Origin: an uncultured Lachnospiraceae bacterium
GTDB lineage: Bacteria; Bacillota; Clostridia; Lachnospirales; Lachnospiraceae
Direction: 5' to 3'
Length of the DNA stretch: 64,000 bases
Assembly (NCBI GenBank): GCA_946491665.1
Contig: CAMLYL010000001.1
Span: 1 to 64,000 of the forward strand
The number at the start of each line of letters is the position of its first letter. Position 1 is the first letter of the stretch. Shown here piece by piece: positions 35,904 to 45,186 of this stretch. The translations under genes were made by a program, and so were the position numbers. The notes beneath the pieces were generated by a model. The model was not told the origin of the DNA. It did not search any database and worked only from the letters and a program-made list of their open reading frames with translations.

Positions 35904-37871
35904 CTATGCTTTCTCCACCAGAATACCGCTCCGGTAAGCCTCCAGAAGCTCCTCCAGCTCCTCAATCTGATCCCGCAGAACCCGGCCGGTATCCGTATCA
36001 GCAACGGTTTTTCTCTTCACTACATTTTCATCCATGACAATATGGGAATGAATACAGGTCTCATTCAGCACCGTCTTTTCCAGTGATTCAAAAGGCTCAT
36101 GAGCCGCCAGAATCAGACCATAGGAATTATAAATCAAAGTGTACCCGGCAATACCGGTCTTTGGCTGATATGCCCTGGAAAATCCTCCGTCAATCACCAG
36201 AAGCTTTCCGCGGCATTTGGACGGAGACTCCCCCTTTCTTACCTCCACCGGAACATGCCCGTTGATAATATGCGCGCCTTTCGGATCAAGATCAAACTCA
36301 CGCAGAATTTTATCCACAATCTCTTCCCGCTCATACAGACGGTAATAGGCGTTTTTCGGCTCCTCATGAGTCGCCTTATCATCTATAAAATACCGCTCAA
36401 AGGTAGCCATCTTCTGTTTTCCGAATACCGGAGAATTCTTATTCTTCCAGATAAACCACAGAATGTCCTCTCCGCGCTTTTTATCAACCGGATCCAGGGA
36501 ATAGTACCCCTTTCTGGCATAATGCTCCAGAATGTCATAGAGAGCCTTTCCACTGTAGGTCTTACCGTACAAAGCCACTTCCATAAAGCTGCCATCCTCA
36601 TTCATAGGTACGCAGCCGTGGTAAAGCAGATTGCCATTATATACCTTATACAGGCTTCCTTTGGTATACAGAAAGCGCACATGCCGCTGCAGGCGTTCGC
36701 TCTGCAGAAAGCTGTTTCTCAGCCGGTCCACCACATCCTGCTCCTCCGGCGTCAGCTCATACGGGTTTTCCGGATCAATAGTCGGGAAAAATGTATCGTT
36801 CAGCGGATACTCCACGCCTTCCACCTTCACCGTTCCCTTTTTCAGATCCATTTTATCCAGCAGCATCCGATCTTCCATATCCCATTCGGGATGCTCCCGG
36901 ATCAGCTTCCCTTCTACTTTAAACTGAATCACCGTTATCGCTTTGTGCATCTTGGCGTCAATCTCCGCAAAGCTCCTGTCATAGCCGTCATCATCAGTAA
37001 CGCGGACATCAAAAGTTTTGCTGACCGGCCCTTCATAGCATTCCATGGCCAGACGCATCAACGGAATCATATTGATGCCGTAAGCGTCCTCAAGAATGGA
37101 CAGATTCCCGTAACGGGCAGAATTGCGCAGCATATTGCACATGCAGGGCACAGAGCCTGCTGCCGCCCCCATCCAGAGGATATCATGATTGCCCCACTGG
37201 ATATCCACGGAATGATGCTTCATCAGATCATCCATAATCATATGGGGATAGGGTCCTCTGTCAAAAATATCTCCCAGCACATGAAGATGATCCACCGTAA
37301 ATCTCCGGACCAGATAACAGAAGGCACAGATCAGCTGAGACGCCCTTCCCGTCCGGATCACTGAATTGATAATCTCATTGTAGTACGCCTCCTGATCCGC
37401 CACATCCGGCCGTCCGGCCATTAACTCTTCGATAATGTAGGCAAAATCCTTCGGCAGCGCTTTTCTCACCTTTGATCTGGTATACTTGGAAGAGGCATTC
37501 TTGCACACACGGATCAGCCGGAAAATCGTAACCTTATACCAGTCTTCCATATTTTCCTTATTTTTAATCTTCCCCTCGATCTGCCTGATCTTTACCTCCG
37601 GATAGTAAATAAGCATGGCCAGCGTCCGCTTCTCCGGAATCCCCAGACTGTTGCCGAACTCATCCTCAATCTTTCGCTCAATCGCTCCCGAGGCATTACT
37701 CATAATGTGGCGAAACTGCTCATACTCTCCATGCACATCCGTAATAAAATGTTCCGTGGGCTTCGGAAGATTCAGGATGGCGTTCAGGTTTACAATCTCT
37801 GTAGCGCAGGCCGCTATGTTGGGGTACTGAGTAGCCAGCACTTTTAAATACTTTACATCTGCGTTTTTCAA
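35904..37871 (-). CDS. fbp: Fructose-1,6-bisphosphatase class III
   Basis: 655 aa; FITDVHGEYEQFRHIMSNASGAI, VLGDIFDRGPYPHMIMD, WGNHDILWMGAAAG. Confidence 0.95.
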   Translation of the reverse strand: MKNADVKYLKVLATQYPNIAACATEIVNLNAILNLPKPTEHFITDVHGEYEQFRHIMSNASGAIERKIEDEFGNSLGIPEKRTLAMLIYYPEVKIRQIEGKIKNKENMEDWYKVTIFRLIRVCKNASSKYTRSKVRKALPKDFAYIIEELMAGRPDVADQEAYYNEIINSVIRTGRASQLICAFCYLVRRFTVDHLHVLGDIFDRGPYPHMIMDDLMKHHSVDIQWGNHDILWMGAAAGSVPCMCNMLRNSARYGNLSILEDAYGINMIPLMRLAMECYEGPVSKTFDVRVTDDDGYDRSFAEIDAKMHKAITVIQFKVEGKLIREHPEWDMEDRMLLDKMDLKKGTVKVEGVEYPLNDTFFPTIDPENPYELTPEEQDVVDRLRNSFLQSERLQRHVRFLYTKGSLYKVYNGNLLYHGCVPMNEDGSFMEVALYGKTYSGKALYDILEHYARKGYYSLDPVDKKRGEDILWFIWKNKNSPVFGKQKMATFERYFIDDKATHEEPKNAYYRLYEREEIVDKILREFDLDPKGAHIINGHVPVEVRKGESPSKCRGKLLVIDGGFSRAYQPKTGIAGYTLIYNSYGLILAAHEPFESLEKTVLNETCIHSHIVMDENVVKRKTVADTDTGRVLRDQIEELEELLEAYRSGILVEKA

Positions 37872-37935
37872 AATAATATCCCCCGAAATATCGCAGGGGG
37901 CGCTGCCGCCCCTCTGACAGTTCTCATAAGTCCTG

Positions 37936-38697
37936 TTATCTGCTCCGGATCACGTCACCCATATCGTAATAGCCCGCCGGCTTTCCTGCCAGGAATTTGG
38001 CGGCTTCAATGGCGCCCTTTCCGAAAATAGCCTTGGAATAAGCGGTATGCTTAAAAGTAATCACCTCATCTGTCCCGCAGAAAAGCACTTCATGTTCACC
38101 GACAATGTTGCCGCCCCGAACCGCCTGAATGCCAATCTCCTGCTTCTCACGTTTCTTACGCTCCTGGCTGCGGTCATACTTGTACTCATAAACATTGTCC
38201 ATAGCCTCATTGATGGAATCCGCCAGGGCAATGGCAGTACCGCTTGGCGCATCCAGCTTCTGATTGTGATGCTTCTCCACAATCTCAACATCAAAACCTG
38301 CAGGAGTCAGCGCTCTGGCCGCTGATTTTAACAGTTCCATCAGCGTATTAATTCCCAGAGACATATTCGCTGATTTCAGAATCGCCACCTTCTCACTGGC
38401 AGCTTTCACTGCTTCATTCTGCTCTGGAGAAAGTCCTGTCGTGCAGACAACTGCGGGAATCTGCTTCTCCACACTGTAGGCCAGCATGGCATCCACACAG
38501 CTTACATGAGAGAAATCAATAATGGCATCTGCTGCCACATCGCAGTCCTCAATTTTCGCGAATACCGGATAGCCGTAAGCCTCTTCTGTGTTGATATCGA
38601 TGCCCGCTACAATCTCAATGTCCGCATCCTTTGCGCACAGATCACTGATTACCCGGCCCATATGGCCGTTGCATCCGTTCATAATTACTTTTGTCAT
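37936..38697 (-). CDS. dapB: 4-hydroxy-tetrahydrodipicolinate reductase
   Basis: VIMNGCNGHMGRVI, EKHHNQKLDAPSGTA. Confidence 0.95.
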   Translation of the reverse strand: MTKVIMNGCNGHMGRVISDLCAKDADIEIVAGIDINTEEAYGYPVFAKIEDCDVAADAIIDFSHVSCVDAMLAYSVEKQIPAVVCTTGLSPEQNEAVKAASEKVAILKSANMSLGINTLMELLKSAARALTPAGFDVEIVEKHHNQKLDAPSGTAIALADSINEAMDNVYEYKYDRSQERKKREKQEIGIQAVRGGNIVGEHEVLFCGTDEVITFKHTAYSKAIFGKGAIEAAKFLAGKPAGYYDMGDVIRSR

Positions 38698-38905
38698 TTC
38701 CGTTTCCTCCTTCTTCGGGCCGCTTTCTGCCTATAGAGGTATCCTCCTGAGGATTTCCTCCTGACATATTTTTGCGACTGATGTTCCGACAGTCTCAGCA
38801 GCAAACGCTTCAGTCTGAATAACTGCATTCCATCTTCTTTAAGGATAAGCTTTTCGCGAAAAAAATGCAAGGAAGTTTTGGTTTCATTTTATACCCGAAT
38901 CATAC

Positions 38906-39523
38906 TCAGCCTGACACAGCAAGATATTTTTTCAATTTTTCTATGTCCTCCGGATAATCAGCATCCAGAGTACATCCGATATCCTCAACTTCAACTTCTT
39001 CAATTTGATCTGCCTGCTCTTTCCAGAATCCTCTGAGGCCATTTTCTCCATTGTATGACAAGATCTGGTATACTATCTCTGCCGCAATCAGAGGAGGATG
39101 CTTTCGATATCCTCCTACAGTAGGCAGAAAAATCTTTTTTCTGCTGACACACATTTTCTCCTCTAACACAAAAAATGTTTCCTTTGAAACAGCTGGCATA
39201 TCTGCCGGCAATAAATATACTGCATCAGTTTCGCCCAATGCCCGAAATCCACATTTCATAGAATCAAACATATTACCATTTTTATAATCTTCGTTTTTTA
39301 CAAATTTGAGCATTCCTGGATAACTCAATGATAGATGCTTTTGAATATCCAGGGAACGATATCCCGTTACAATAATCAGATCTTTTACGCCTCCGTCTAT
39401 CATACTATCTACAGTCCAGTCAATCATTTTTTTCCCATTTATATCCATAAACGGTTTACAACTTCCCATCCGCGAGGAAAGCCCTGCCGCCAGAATAATT
39501 CCACTTTTTATAATAGTCATCAT
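38906..39523 (-). CDS. MobA/MocA-like nucleotidyltransferase
   Basis: IILAAGLSSRMGSCKPFMDINGKKMIDWTVD; near XDH-type molybdenum hydroxylase, consistent with a MocA-like role. Confidence 0.85.
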   Translation of the reverse strand: MMTIIKSGIILAAGLSSRMGSCKPFMDINGKKMIDWTVDSMIDGGVKDLIIVTGYRSLDIQKHLSLSYPGMLKFVKNEDYKNGNMFDSMKCGFRALGETDAVYLLPADMPAVSKETFFVLEEKMCVSRKKIFLPTVGGYRKHPPLIAAEIVYQILSYNGENGLRGFWKEQADQIEEVEVEDIGCTLDADYPEDIEKLKKYLAVSG

Positions 39524-39591
39524 AATCCTCTCTTTGCAATCGCAAATATTTCGTGATAAAATATATAGAAATAATAAAGGAGTTAACAATT

Positions 39592-40407
39592 ATGCCTCGC
39601 AAACGACAAAAAGACCTTCGAAATACTATCCTTTCCTGTGCAGAAAAATGTTTTCGGGAAAAGGGTTATGCCGAAACCACAATGCGTGATATTTCCAATG
39701 CGGCTGGCATATCTCCCGGTGCAATTTACAATTACTTCCGAGGGAAAAAAGATTTATTTGAAACTCTTGATATTCCCGAAGCAGAATCTTTGCATCCACA
39801 ATTTGATTCAAAAAAGAACCGTGTTCTCCAGACAGCACTATTTCTTTTTGGTGAAAAAGGCTATAACGGAGTAACTATGGATTCTATTGCCTCTACCCTT
39901 AATATATCAAAATCATCCCTCTATCAATACTGTAGCAGTAAAGAAGATTTATTTTCACAGATTCTTCAATCCAGTTCATTTAATCTGTATACGCAAAATC
40001 TTTCTTCCAACGGACATGACATTGATATCAGGGAAACCATTAAATCTATTGGAAAAAGTTATATCCAAATCGGCGACAATCCTCAGAGATCTTCTTTATT
40101 AAAAACAGTCATCAAAGACTCTGCTCAGTTTCCGGAACTTGGAAAATTATACTATAGCCAAGGTATAAAACCTGCCTGTACAAATATCATGAACTATATT
40201 AAACATCACTGCCGCCAGCAGGGGATACCATTCCGTAATCCCTCTAAATTGTTTGCCTTTATATTGACCTATGTGGGATCCCTTCAATCCTATATACTGA
40301 TGAACAGTATCATCAGCGGAATTGATACTGGCGTTGATCGCGATACCTATCTGGAAAGTACTACAGACATTTTTATTAATTACCTGAAAACAAACCATTA
40401 TATTTAA
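39592..40407 (+). CDS. TetR-type regulator with two tandem TetR_N HTH domains
   Basis: HTH1 ILSCAEKCFREKGYAETTMRDISNAAGISPGAIYNYFRGKKDLF; HTH2 LQTALFLFGEKGYNGVTMDSIASTLNISKSSLYQYCSSKEDLFSQIL. Confidence 0.88.
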   Translation: MPRKRQKDLRNTILSCAEKCFREKGYAETTMRDISNAAGISPGAIYNYFRGKKDLFETLDIPEAESLHPQFDSKKNRVLQTALFLFGEKGYNGVTMDSIASTLNISKSSLYQYCSSKEDLFSQILQSSSFNLYTQNLSSNGHDIDIRETIKSIGKSYIQIGDNPQRSSLLKTVIKDSAQFPELGKLYYSQGIKPACTNIMNYIKHHCRQQGIPFRNPSKLFAFILTYVGSLQSYILMNSIISGIDTGVDRDTYLESTTDIFINYLKTNHYI

Positions 40408-40411
40408 TCAG

Positions 40412-40462
40412 TCGTAGCCAATGACACCTTATTCTATCATAAGATGCCATTGGCTTTTTGAA
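40412..40462. terminator. Stem-loop AGCCAATG.../...CATTGGCT
   Basis: Inverted repeat between convergent genes. Confidence 0.7.
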
Positions 40463-40507
40463 ATCATACTATAGCTGTTCGGCGCCCAACTCTGTCCATG
40501 AATTATT

Positions 40508-41110
40508 TTATTCTTCCGCTTTTTTTAATATCCCCTTTGCAAATAATGCTGTCAGATAATTTATCATAAGCGAAAACACCAAACCAAAAACCATATAAAA
40601 CAACAAGTATAAGACTATTTTACCGGGCGCAAAATCCCCACAAATTCCCTGTCCTGCAAAAGGAAACGGTCTTCCAAAAAAACCAATCGTCAACGCCAGC
40701 CCCAGAAAAACACTGGGCACATGATTAAACGGAGTTTTCCCGAGAAGTGCAATATGAACCCACAAAAGCATCCCTACAAGTACAAAATAATCTAAAATAT
40801 ATGCAGCGTATGTACTATAAGGAAATATGTGTACATAAATCTGATTGGATAACTGTCCCCAGAGCAGTCCACAGCAAAATGAAAGAATCATTCTTCCACA
40901 CAATTTCCAGTCTTTATCTCCACCCGATGCGAAATAAATAATCATAGACAAAAATCCTGCCCATATAAAATAGACAAGCGGTGTAAAACCGGTAATCACC
41001 AAAAGTACAAATGCAGAAATTCCTCCACCAAGGCCAATACAAGTTCCAATATTTCTTATTTTACCCACTGTTCTTCTCCCTTCTGCTACACCTATACAGC
41101 ATTCGTCCAT
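40508..41110 (-). CDS. Membrane protein (DUF1097-like), ~6 TM
   Basis: Hydrophobic 200-aa ORF, last gene of the operon; start probably internal. Confidence 0.65.
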   Translation of the reverse strand: MDECCIGVAEGRRTVGKIRNIGTCIGLGGGISAFVLLVITGFTPLVYFIWAGFLSMIIYFASGGDKDWKLCGRMILSFCCGLLWGQLSNQIYVHIFPYSTYAAYILDYFVLVGMLLWVHIALLGKTPFNHVPSVFLGLALTIGFFGRPFPFAGQGICGDFAPGKIVLYLLFYMVFGLVFSLMINYLTALFAKGILKKAEE

Positions 41111-42399
41111 CCGGACATTTCCACAACTCTGTCAAGTGTTTTTTCACTCCCCGATGATCGTACCACCTGGCCAGTCGCCATATAGTCGCCATCATGAATC
41201 ATATTTTTCTTTCTGAATTCATATGGATCCATTCCACATTTTTCCGCCGCCATATCCATCAATACTTCCATAGCAAATGTAGGCTGTGCCATACCAAAAC
41301 CTCTAAACGCAACTCCCGGGTTTCGATTCGTAGCTACAACGTAACAATCGGCTGACTGATACGGAATATTATAAGGTCCGCATCCCCAATATGTGATTTT
41401 CATAGTAATCAACATGGCAACACCTCTATATGCACCCGCGGCCGTATAACTGGTTCTGTCCAGTGCAATCAATGTGCCATCTTTCTTGAATCCAAGCTTA
41501 TATCTGAAATAAACACCGTGATTTGTTCCTGCATATTCGAACATTTCCGCTGTATCAAGAGCCCAGCGTACCGGACGCCCTATTTTTCTGGCAAGTGTCG
41601 CCGTAGCCGCCTCATTTGTCATATAATTTTTTACGCCAAAACCACCCCCCATAGCAGGACAGATTATTCGCACCCTTGACTGCGGCATGCCCAATACTCC
41701 TGCAATGGGACCTGAATTTCCATGCGGGCACTGCTGCGCAGCATATATGGTAATACTATCTGTTCCTTCAGGAATTGCCAGTGTAACAAAATTTTCGATA
41801 GGTGACGCACGTCGCGGACAGGTTGCAAACTCTTTTTCAATAATATAATCACACTGCGCAAATCCTTCTTCCATATTTCCCTTGCGCAGTTTCTGACAGT
41901 TGCCTCCTGTAGCTGGTACAACATGAATATTACCGCGATAATAGTCCGGTTCATCCTCGTGTAAAATCGGAGCGTCCGGTTTTACAGCTTCTCGGGGATC
42001 AAATACTGCCGGTAAAACTTCATACTCCACCTTTACCAATTTTGCTGCTCGACATGCCGTTTCATACGTATCTGCAGCAACCAAGGCAATTAATTCGCCT
42101 TTGTAGCGTACCTTTTTTTCTGCAAATACAGGATGATCCAGACATGGAGGAATGCCAACACGATTAAATACCGTATCCTCTGCAGTCGCAATCCCACGGA
42201 CTCCTGGCACTGACATAGCTTCCGTTGTATCAACAGAAAGAAGCTTTGCATGATCATGAATACTGAAGACACCTTTCGCATAAAGCATGCCCGTCACTTT
42301 CATATCTCCCGTATATCGAACCTGTCCCGTAAGTTGCTGGTCTGCATCTATACGCGGTCTGGATTTTCCTATGACACAATATTCCTGCTTTTCATACAT
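41092..42399 (-). CDS. Molybdenum hydroxylase (xanthine dehydrogenase family), N-terminal half of Mo-binding subunit (NdhL-like)
   Basis: RPRIDADQQLTGQVRYTGDMKVTGMLYAKGVFS...AMGGGFGVKNYMTNEAATATLARKIGRPVRW; stops before the C-terminal Moco half. Confidence 0.88.
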   Translation of the reverse strand: MYEKQEYCVIGKSRPRIDADQQLTGQVRYTGDMKVTGMLYAKGVFSIHDHAKLLSVDTTEAMSVPGVRGIATAEDTVFNRVGIPPCLDHPVFAEKKVRYKGELIALVAADTYETACRAAKLVKVEYEVLPAVFDPREAVKPDAPILHEDEPDYYRGNIHVVPATGGNCQKLRKGNMEEGFAQCDYIIEKEFATCPRRASPIENFVTLAIPEGTDSITIYAAQQCPHGNSGPIAGVLGMPQSRVRIICPAMGGGFGVKNYMTNEAATATLARKIGRPVRWALDTAEMFEYAGTNHGVYFRYKLGFKKDGTLIALDRTSYTAAGAYRGVAMLITMKITYWGCGPYNIPYQSADCYVVATNRNPGVAFRGFGMAQPTFAMEVLMDMAAEKCGMDPYEFRKKNMIHDGDYMATGQVVRSSGSEKTLDRVVEMSGWTNAV

Positions 42400-42402
42400 A
42401 AT

Positions 42403-42927
42403 TTACCCCTTTCTCAGCATTTCTGCCGCCTGAACAATCGCCTCTTCCCGTGTAACAGACTGCATCTTTTTCGCAGCCTTTAAAACACCGTCAATTGGTT
42501 TTACATATCCAGTGCAACGACATATATTCCCCGATAAAGCTTCTCTTACTTCTTCTCTCGTTGGATCTGGATTTTCATCCAGAAGTGCTTTAGCTGACAT
42601 AATAAACCCAGGTGTACAAAATCCACACTGAAAGGCACCAATTTCTTTGAATGCTTTCTGAAGCGGATGCAGATTTTCCGGTGTCCCCAGAGACTCCACA
42701 GTTTCAACCGTTTTCCCGTCAATGGTCACTGCCATCACAAGACAGGCATTCATTGCTTTACCATTTATAATGACTGTACAGGCACCGCATTCTCCCATTA
42801 CACAGGAACTTTTTAAGCTGGTTATGTTTAATTTTTCTCTTAGAAGAGTTAACAAAGATTCTCCCACTGAAGCAGTTGTACTTACCTGTTCTCCATTTAA
42901 TATAAACTGAACTTTCACATCAGACAT
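42403..42927 (-). CDS. 2Fe-2S subunit of molybdenum hydroxylase
   Basis: SSCVMGECGACTVIINGKAMNACL, QCGFCTPGFIMSAKALL, LSGNICRCTGY. Confidence 0.96.
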   Translation of the reverse strand: MSDVKVQFILNGEQVSTTASVGESLLTLLREKLNITSLKSSCVMGECGACTVIINGKAMNACLVMAVTIDGKTVETVESLGTPENLHPLQKAFKEIGAFQCGFCTPGFIMSAKALLDENPDPTREEVREALSGNICRCTGYVKPIDGVLKAAKKMQSVTREEAIVQAAEMLRKG

Positions 42928-43957
42928 TTTCTCCCCCCTGCCTTTCTTTTTCTTTAATCAGCCTCAATACTTTTTCGGGTGTTGCAGGAAGATCTACAAC
43001 CCAGATTCCTACTGCGTCATGAATTGCATTAATAATCGCAGGAGCTCCTGAGTTTGCACAAATCTCTCCGGCAGCCTTAGCTCCATATGGTCCCTCCGGT
43101 TCAATATTATCAACAAAATCTGCGACAATTTCCGGTGCATCAATCGCAGTCGGAACCGGATAATTTGACATATCATTTGGCTTGAATCTCGTAGAAAAAT
43201 CCTTACTGACTCCATCAACACTTGTCATATAAGGATATACATCTTCTCCAAGTGCCCATCCATATGCCTGCAGCGCACCACCTTCGTTTTGTCCGATCAC
43301 TGCAGATGGATTCAATGCTTTCCCACAGTCGACCGCCGCATACATTTTCTTTACATCTACCACTCCGGTCTCTGTATCGACTTCAACTTCTGCCACCGTT
43401 GAATGATAATAATAAGTATCTGCAGGAATTCCCTGTCCATTCTCATCTACCGGAACATTAAACGGATAAAATTCCCCTATTCCGATTGGAAGCTTACGAA
43501 GACCAAACTGTGCAATGCCTGCGCAGGCAGCCAGAGGCAGTCGTTTGTTCGGATCATATTTATCAACAGCGAATCCATCAGCAATATACAGTCTGTCAGG
43601 TTTTGTTTTTAATTGAAAGGCTGCAGCCTCAAACAAAACATCTCTTACCATTTCACACGCCTTTAAAACAGCTCTTCCACCCGTAAATGTTACTCGTGAA
43701 CTTAATGTTCCAAAATCATAAGGCGTAGCAGATGAATCTCCTGAAACGATACTTACACGCTCTACAGGTATTGTAAAAAATTCAGCCACCATCATACACA
43801 AAATCGTATCAGATCCCTGTCCAATTTCCGTTGCTCCTGTCTGAATATTTACGCTTCCATCTTCACGCATCTGTACATGGGCAGAACACGGATTCGGAGC
43901 ATTCATAACTGTCAGTGAATACATACAACTGGCTATCCCCCGTCCATATTTTTTCAT
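42920..43957 (-). CDS. Molybdenum hydroxylase, C-terminal half of Mo-binding subunit (NdhM-like)
   Basis: VNIQTGATEIGQGSDTILCMMVAE, DCGKALNPSAVIGQNEGGALQA, EPEGPYGAKAAGE (catalytic Glu region). Confidence 0.9.
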   Translation of the reverse strand: MKKYGRGIASCMYSLTVMNAPNPCSAHVQMREDGSVNIQTGATEIGQGSDTILCMMVAEFFTIPVERVSIVSGDSSATPYDFGTLSSRVTFTGGRAVLKACEMVRDVLFEAAAFQLKTKPDRLYIADGFAVDKYDPNKRLPLAACAGIAQFGLRKLPIGIGEFYPFNVPVDENGQGIPADTYYYHSTVAEVEVDTETGVVDVKKMYAAVDCGKALNPSAVIGQNEGGALQAYGWALGEDVYPYMTSVDGVSKDFSTRFKPNDMSNYPVPTAIDAPEIVADFVDNIEPEGPYGAKAAGEICANSGAPAIINAIHDAVGIWVVDLPATPEKVLRLIKEKERQGGENV

Positions 43958-43960
43958 TCC

Positions 43961-44839
43961 CTATACCTCCCTCTCTGCAGCCCGAATAGCGTCACATACA
44001 GCTCTAACTGCAAGTACCTGCACAATCTCTTTTCGATACCACTCTGTTGCTCTCATATCCGTAATCGGTTCAACATCATTCAATGTCATTCCAGCATATC
44101 CTTTTACCACCGTTTCCGTTGCATCGCATCCTTCTAATGCATGTTCAAATGTCCGAAGCCTTTTTATTGTAGGTGCACACGCCCCTGCTGCCACTCTAAC
44201 AGACTCAATCTTTTTTTGATCCTCAGAAAGTTTTACACTGGCGGCAATATTAACAATAGAAATGGTCATAGCTTTTCTTTTTCCCATTTTCTGAAAACTG
44301 CTGTTTTCCTTGTTTTGTTTTTTCTTAACAATAAACCTTCGAATAAACTCTGTATCCTTCAAACATGTTTTCTTAACAAAAATTCCAATGTCTTCAACTT
44401 TCATCATTCTTACGCCATCCGCACCAACAATCTCTGCCTCCGCATTCAGAGCAATCAGAGCCGCCGCCATATCAGCTGAAGGAGATGCTGTCCCGACATT
44501 CCCTCCCAGGGTTGCACGATTACGCACCTGCGGACTGGCTGATTCCTGCGCTGCCATTGCCAGTGCCCGCGCATATTCCTTTACAACTGATGACTTTGCA
44601 ATTTCTGCCGCAGTTACCAGACTGCCAATCTGAATACTATCTCCTGTAATACGGATCCCCTGCAACTGAGGTATATCCTCGATGCCCACAAATACAGTCT
44701 CTTCCGGATAATTATACTGATTTACCTGAACCATAAGATCCGTACCGCCAGCAAGAATAACTGCATGTCCGATATTTTCTTTCAAATACTGAATCGCCTG
44801 TTCTTCAGTTTCCGCATGATAAAAAGTTCCCTTGCCCAT
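43961..44839 (-). CDS. FAD-binding subunit of molybdenum hydroxylase
   Basis: VILAGGTDLMVQ, ATLGGNVGTASPSADMAAAL. Confidence 0.93.
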   Translation of the reverse strand: MGKGTFYHAETEEQAIQYLKENIGHAVILAGGTDLMVQVNQYNYPEETVFVGIEDIPQLQGIRITGDSIQIGSLVTAAEIAKSSVVKEYARALAMAAQESASPQVRNRATLGGNVGTASPSADMAAALIALNAEAEIVGADGVRMMKVEDIGIFVKKTCLKDTEFIRRFIVKKKQNKENSSFQKMGKRKAMTISIVNIAASVKLSEDQKKIESVRVAAGACAPTIKRLRTFEHALEGCDATETVVKGYAGMTLNDVEPITDMRATEWYRKEIVQVLAVRAVCDAIRAAEREV

Positions 44840-44905
44840 ACATGTTCCTCCTCGTGCCGGGAAAAACTCTTCCCCCATATCGCATTTCTACTTAAATTCA
44901 TCCTT

Positions 44906-45163
44906 TTATAAAGTTTTCGCATATCTCATCACCAGACTCCAGCTAGCAAGCATTTTTTCTAATGTCTCTGATAACAACTGTCCCTGCGCTGTCAGTCTGA
45001 CACCTTTAGTATTACGATTAAACAAAACTAAATCCAACTCTTCCTCCAGGGAGGAAATCTGACGACTGACATTCGACTGGGAAACATATAAATGTTTTGC
45101 CGCTTTAGAAAAATTCAAACATTTCGCCGCCTCTAAAAAACATTGAATTTGCAAATCATTCAT
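44906..45163 (-). pseudogene. LysR DNA-binding-domain-only fragment (85 aa)
   Basis: MNDLQIQCFLEAAKCLNFSKAAKHLYVSQSNVSRQISSLEEELDLVLFNRNTKGVRLTAQGQLLSETLEKML... closely parallels LysR at 16306..17223 but has no effector domain and no room for one before the next gene. Confidence 0.75.
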
Positions 45164-45186
45164 ACATTGTCCCCTTTTCTTAATAT

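Noticed and set aside
36099-37364. 421-aa plus-strand ORF
   Set aside because: Antisense to fbp; no RBS or domain support.
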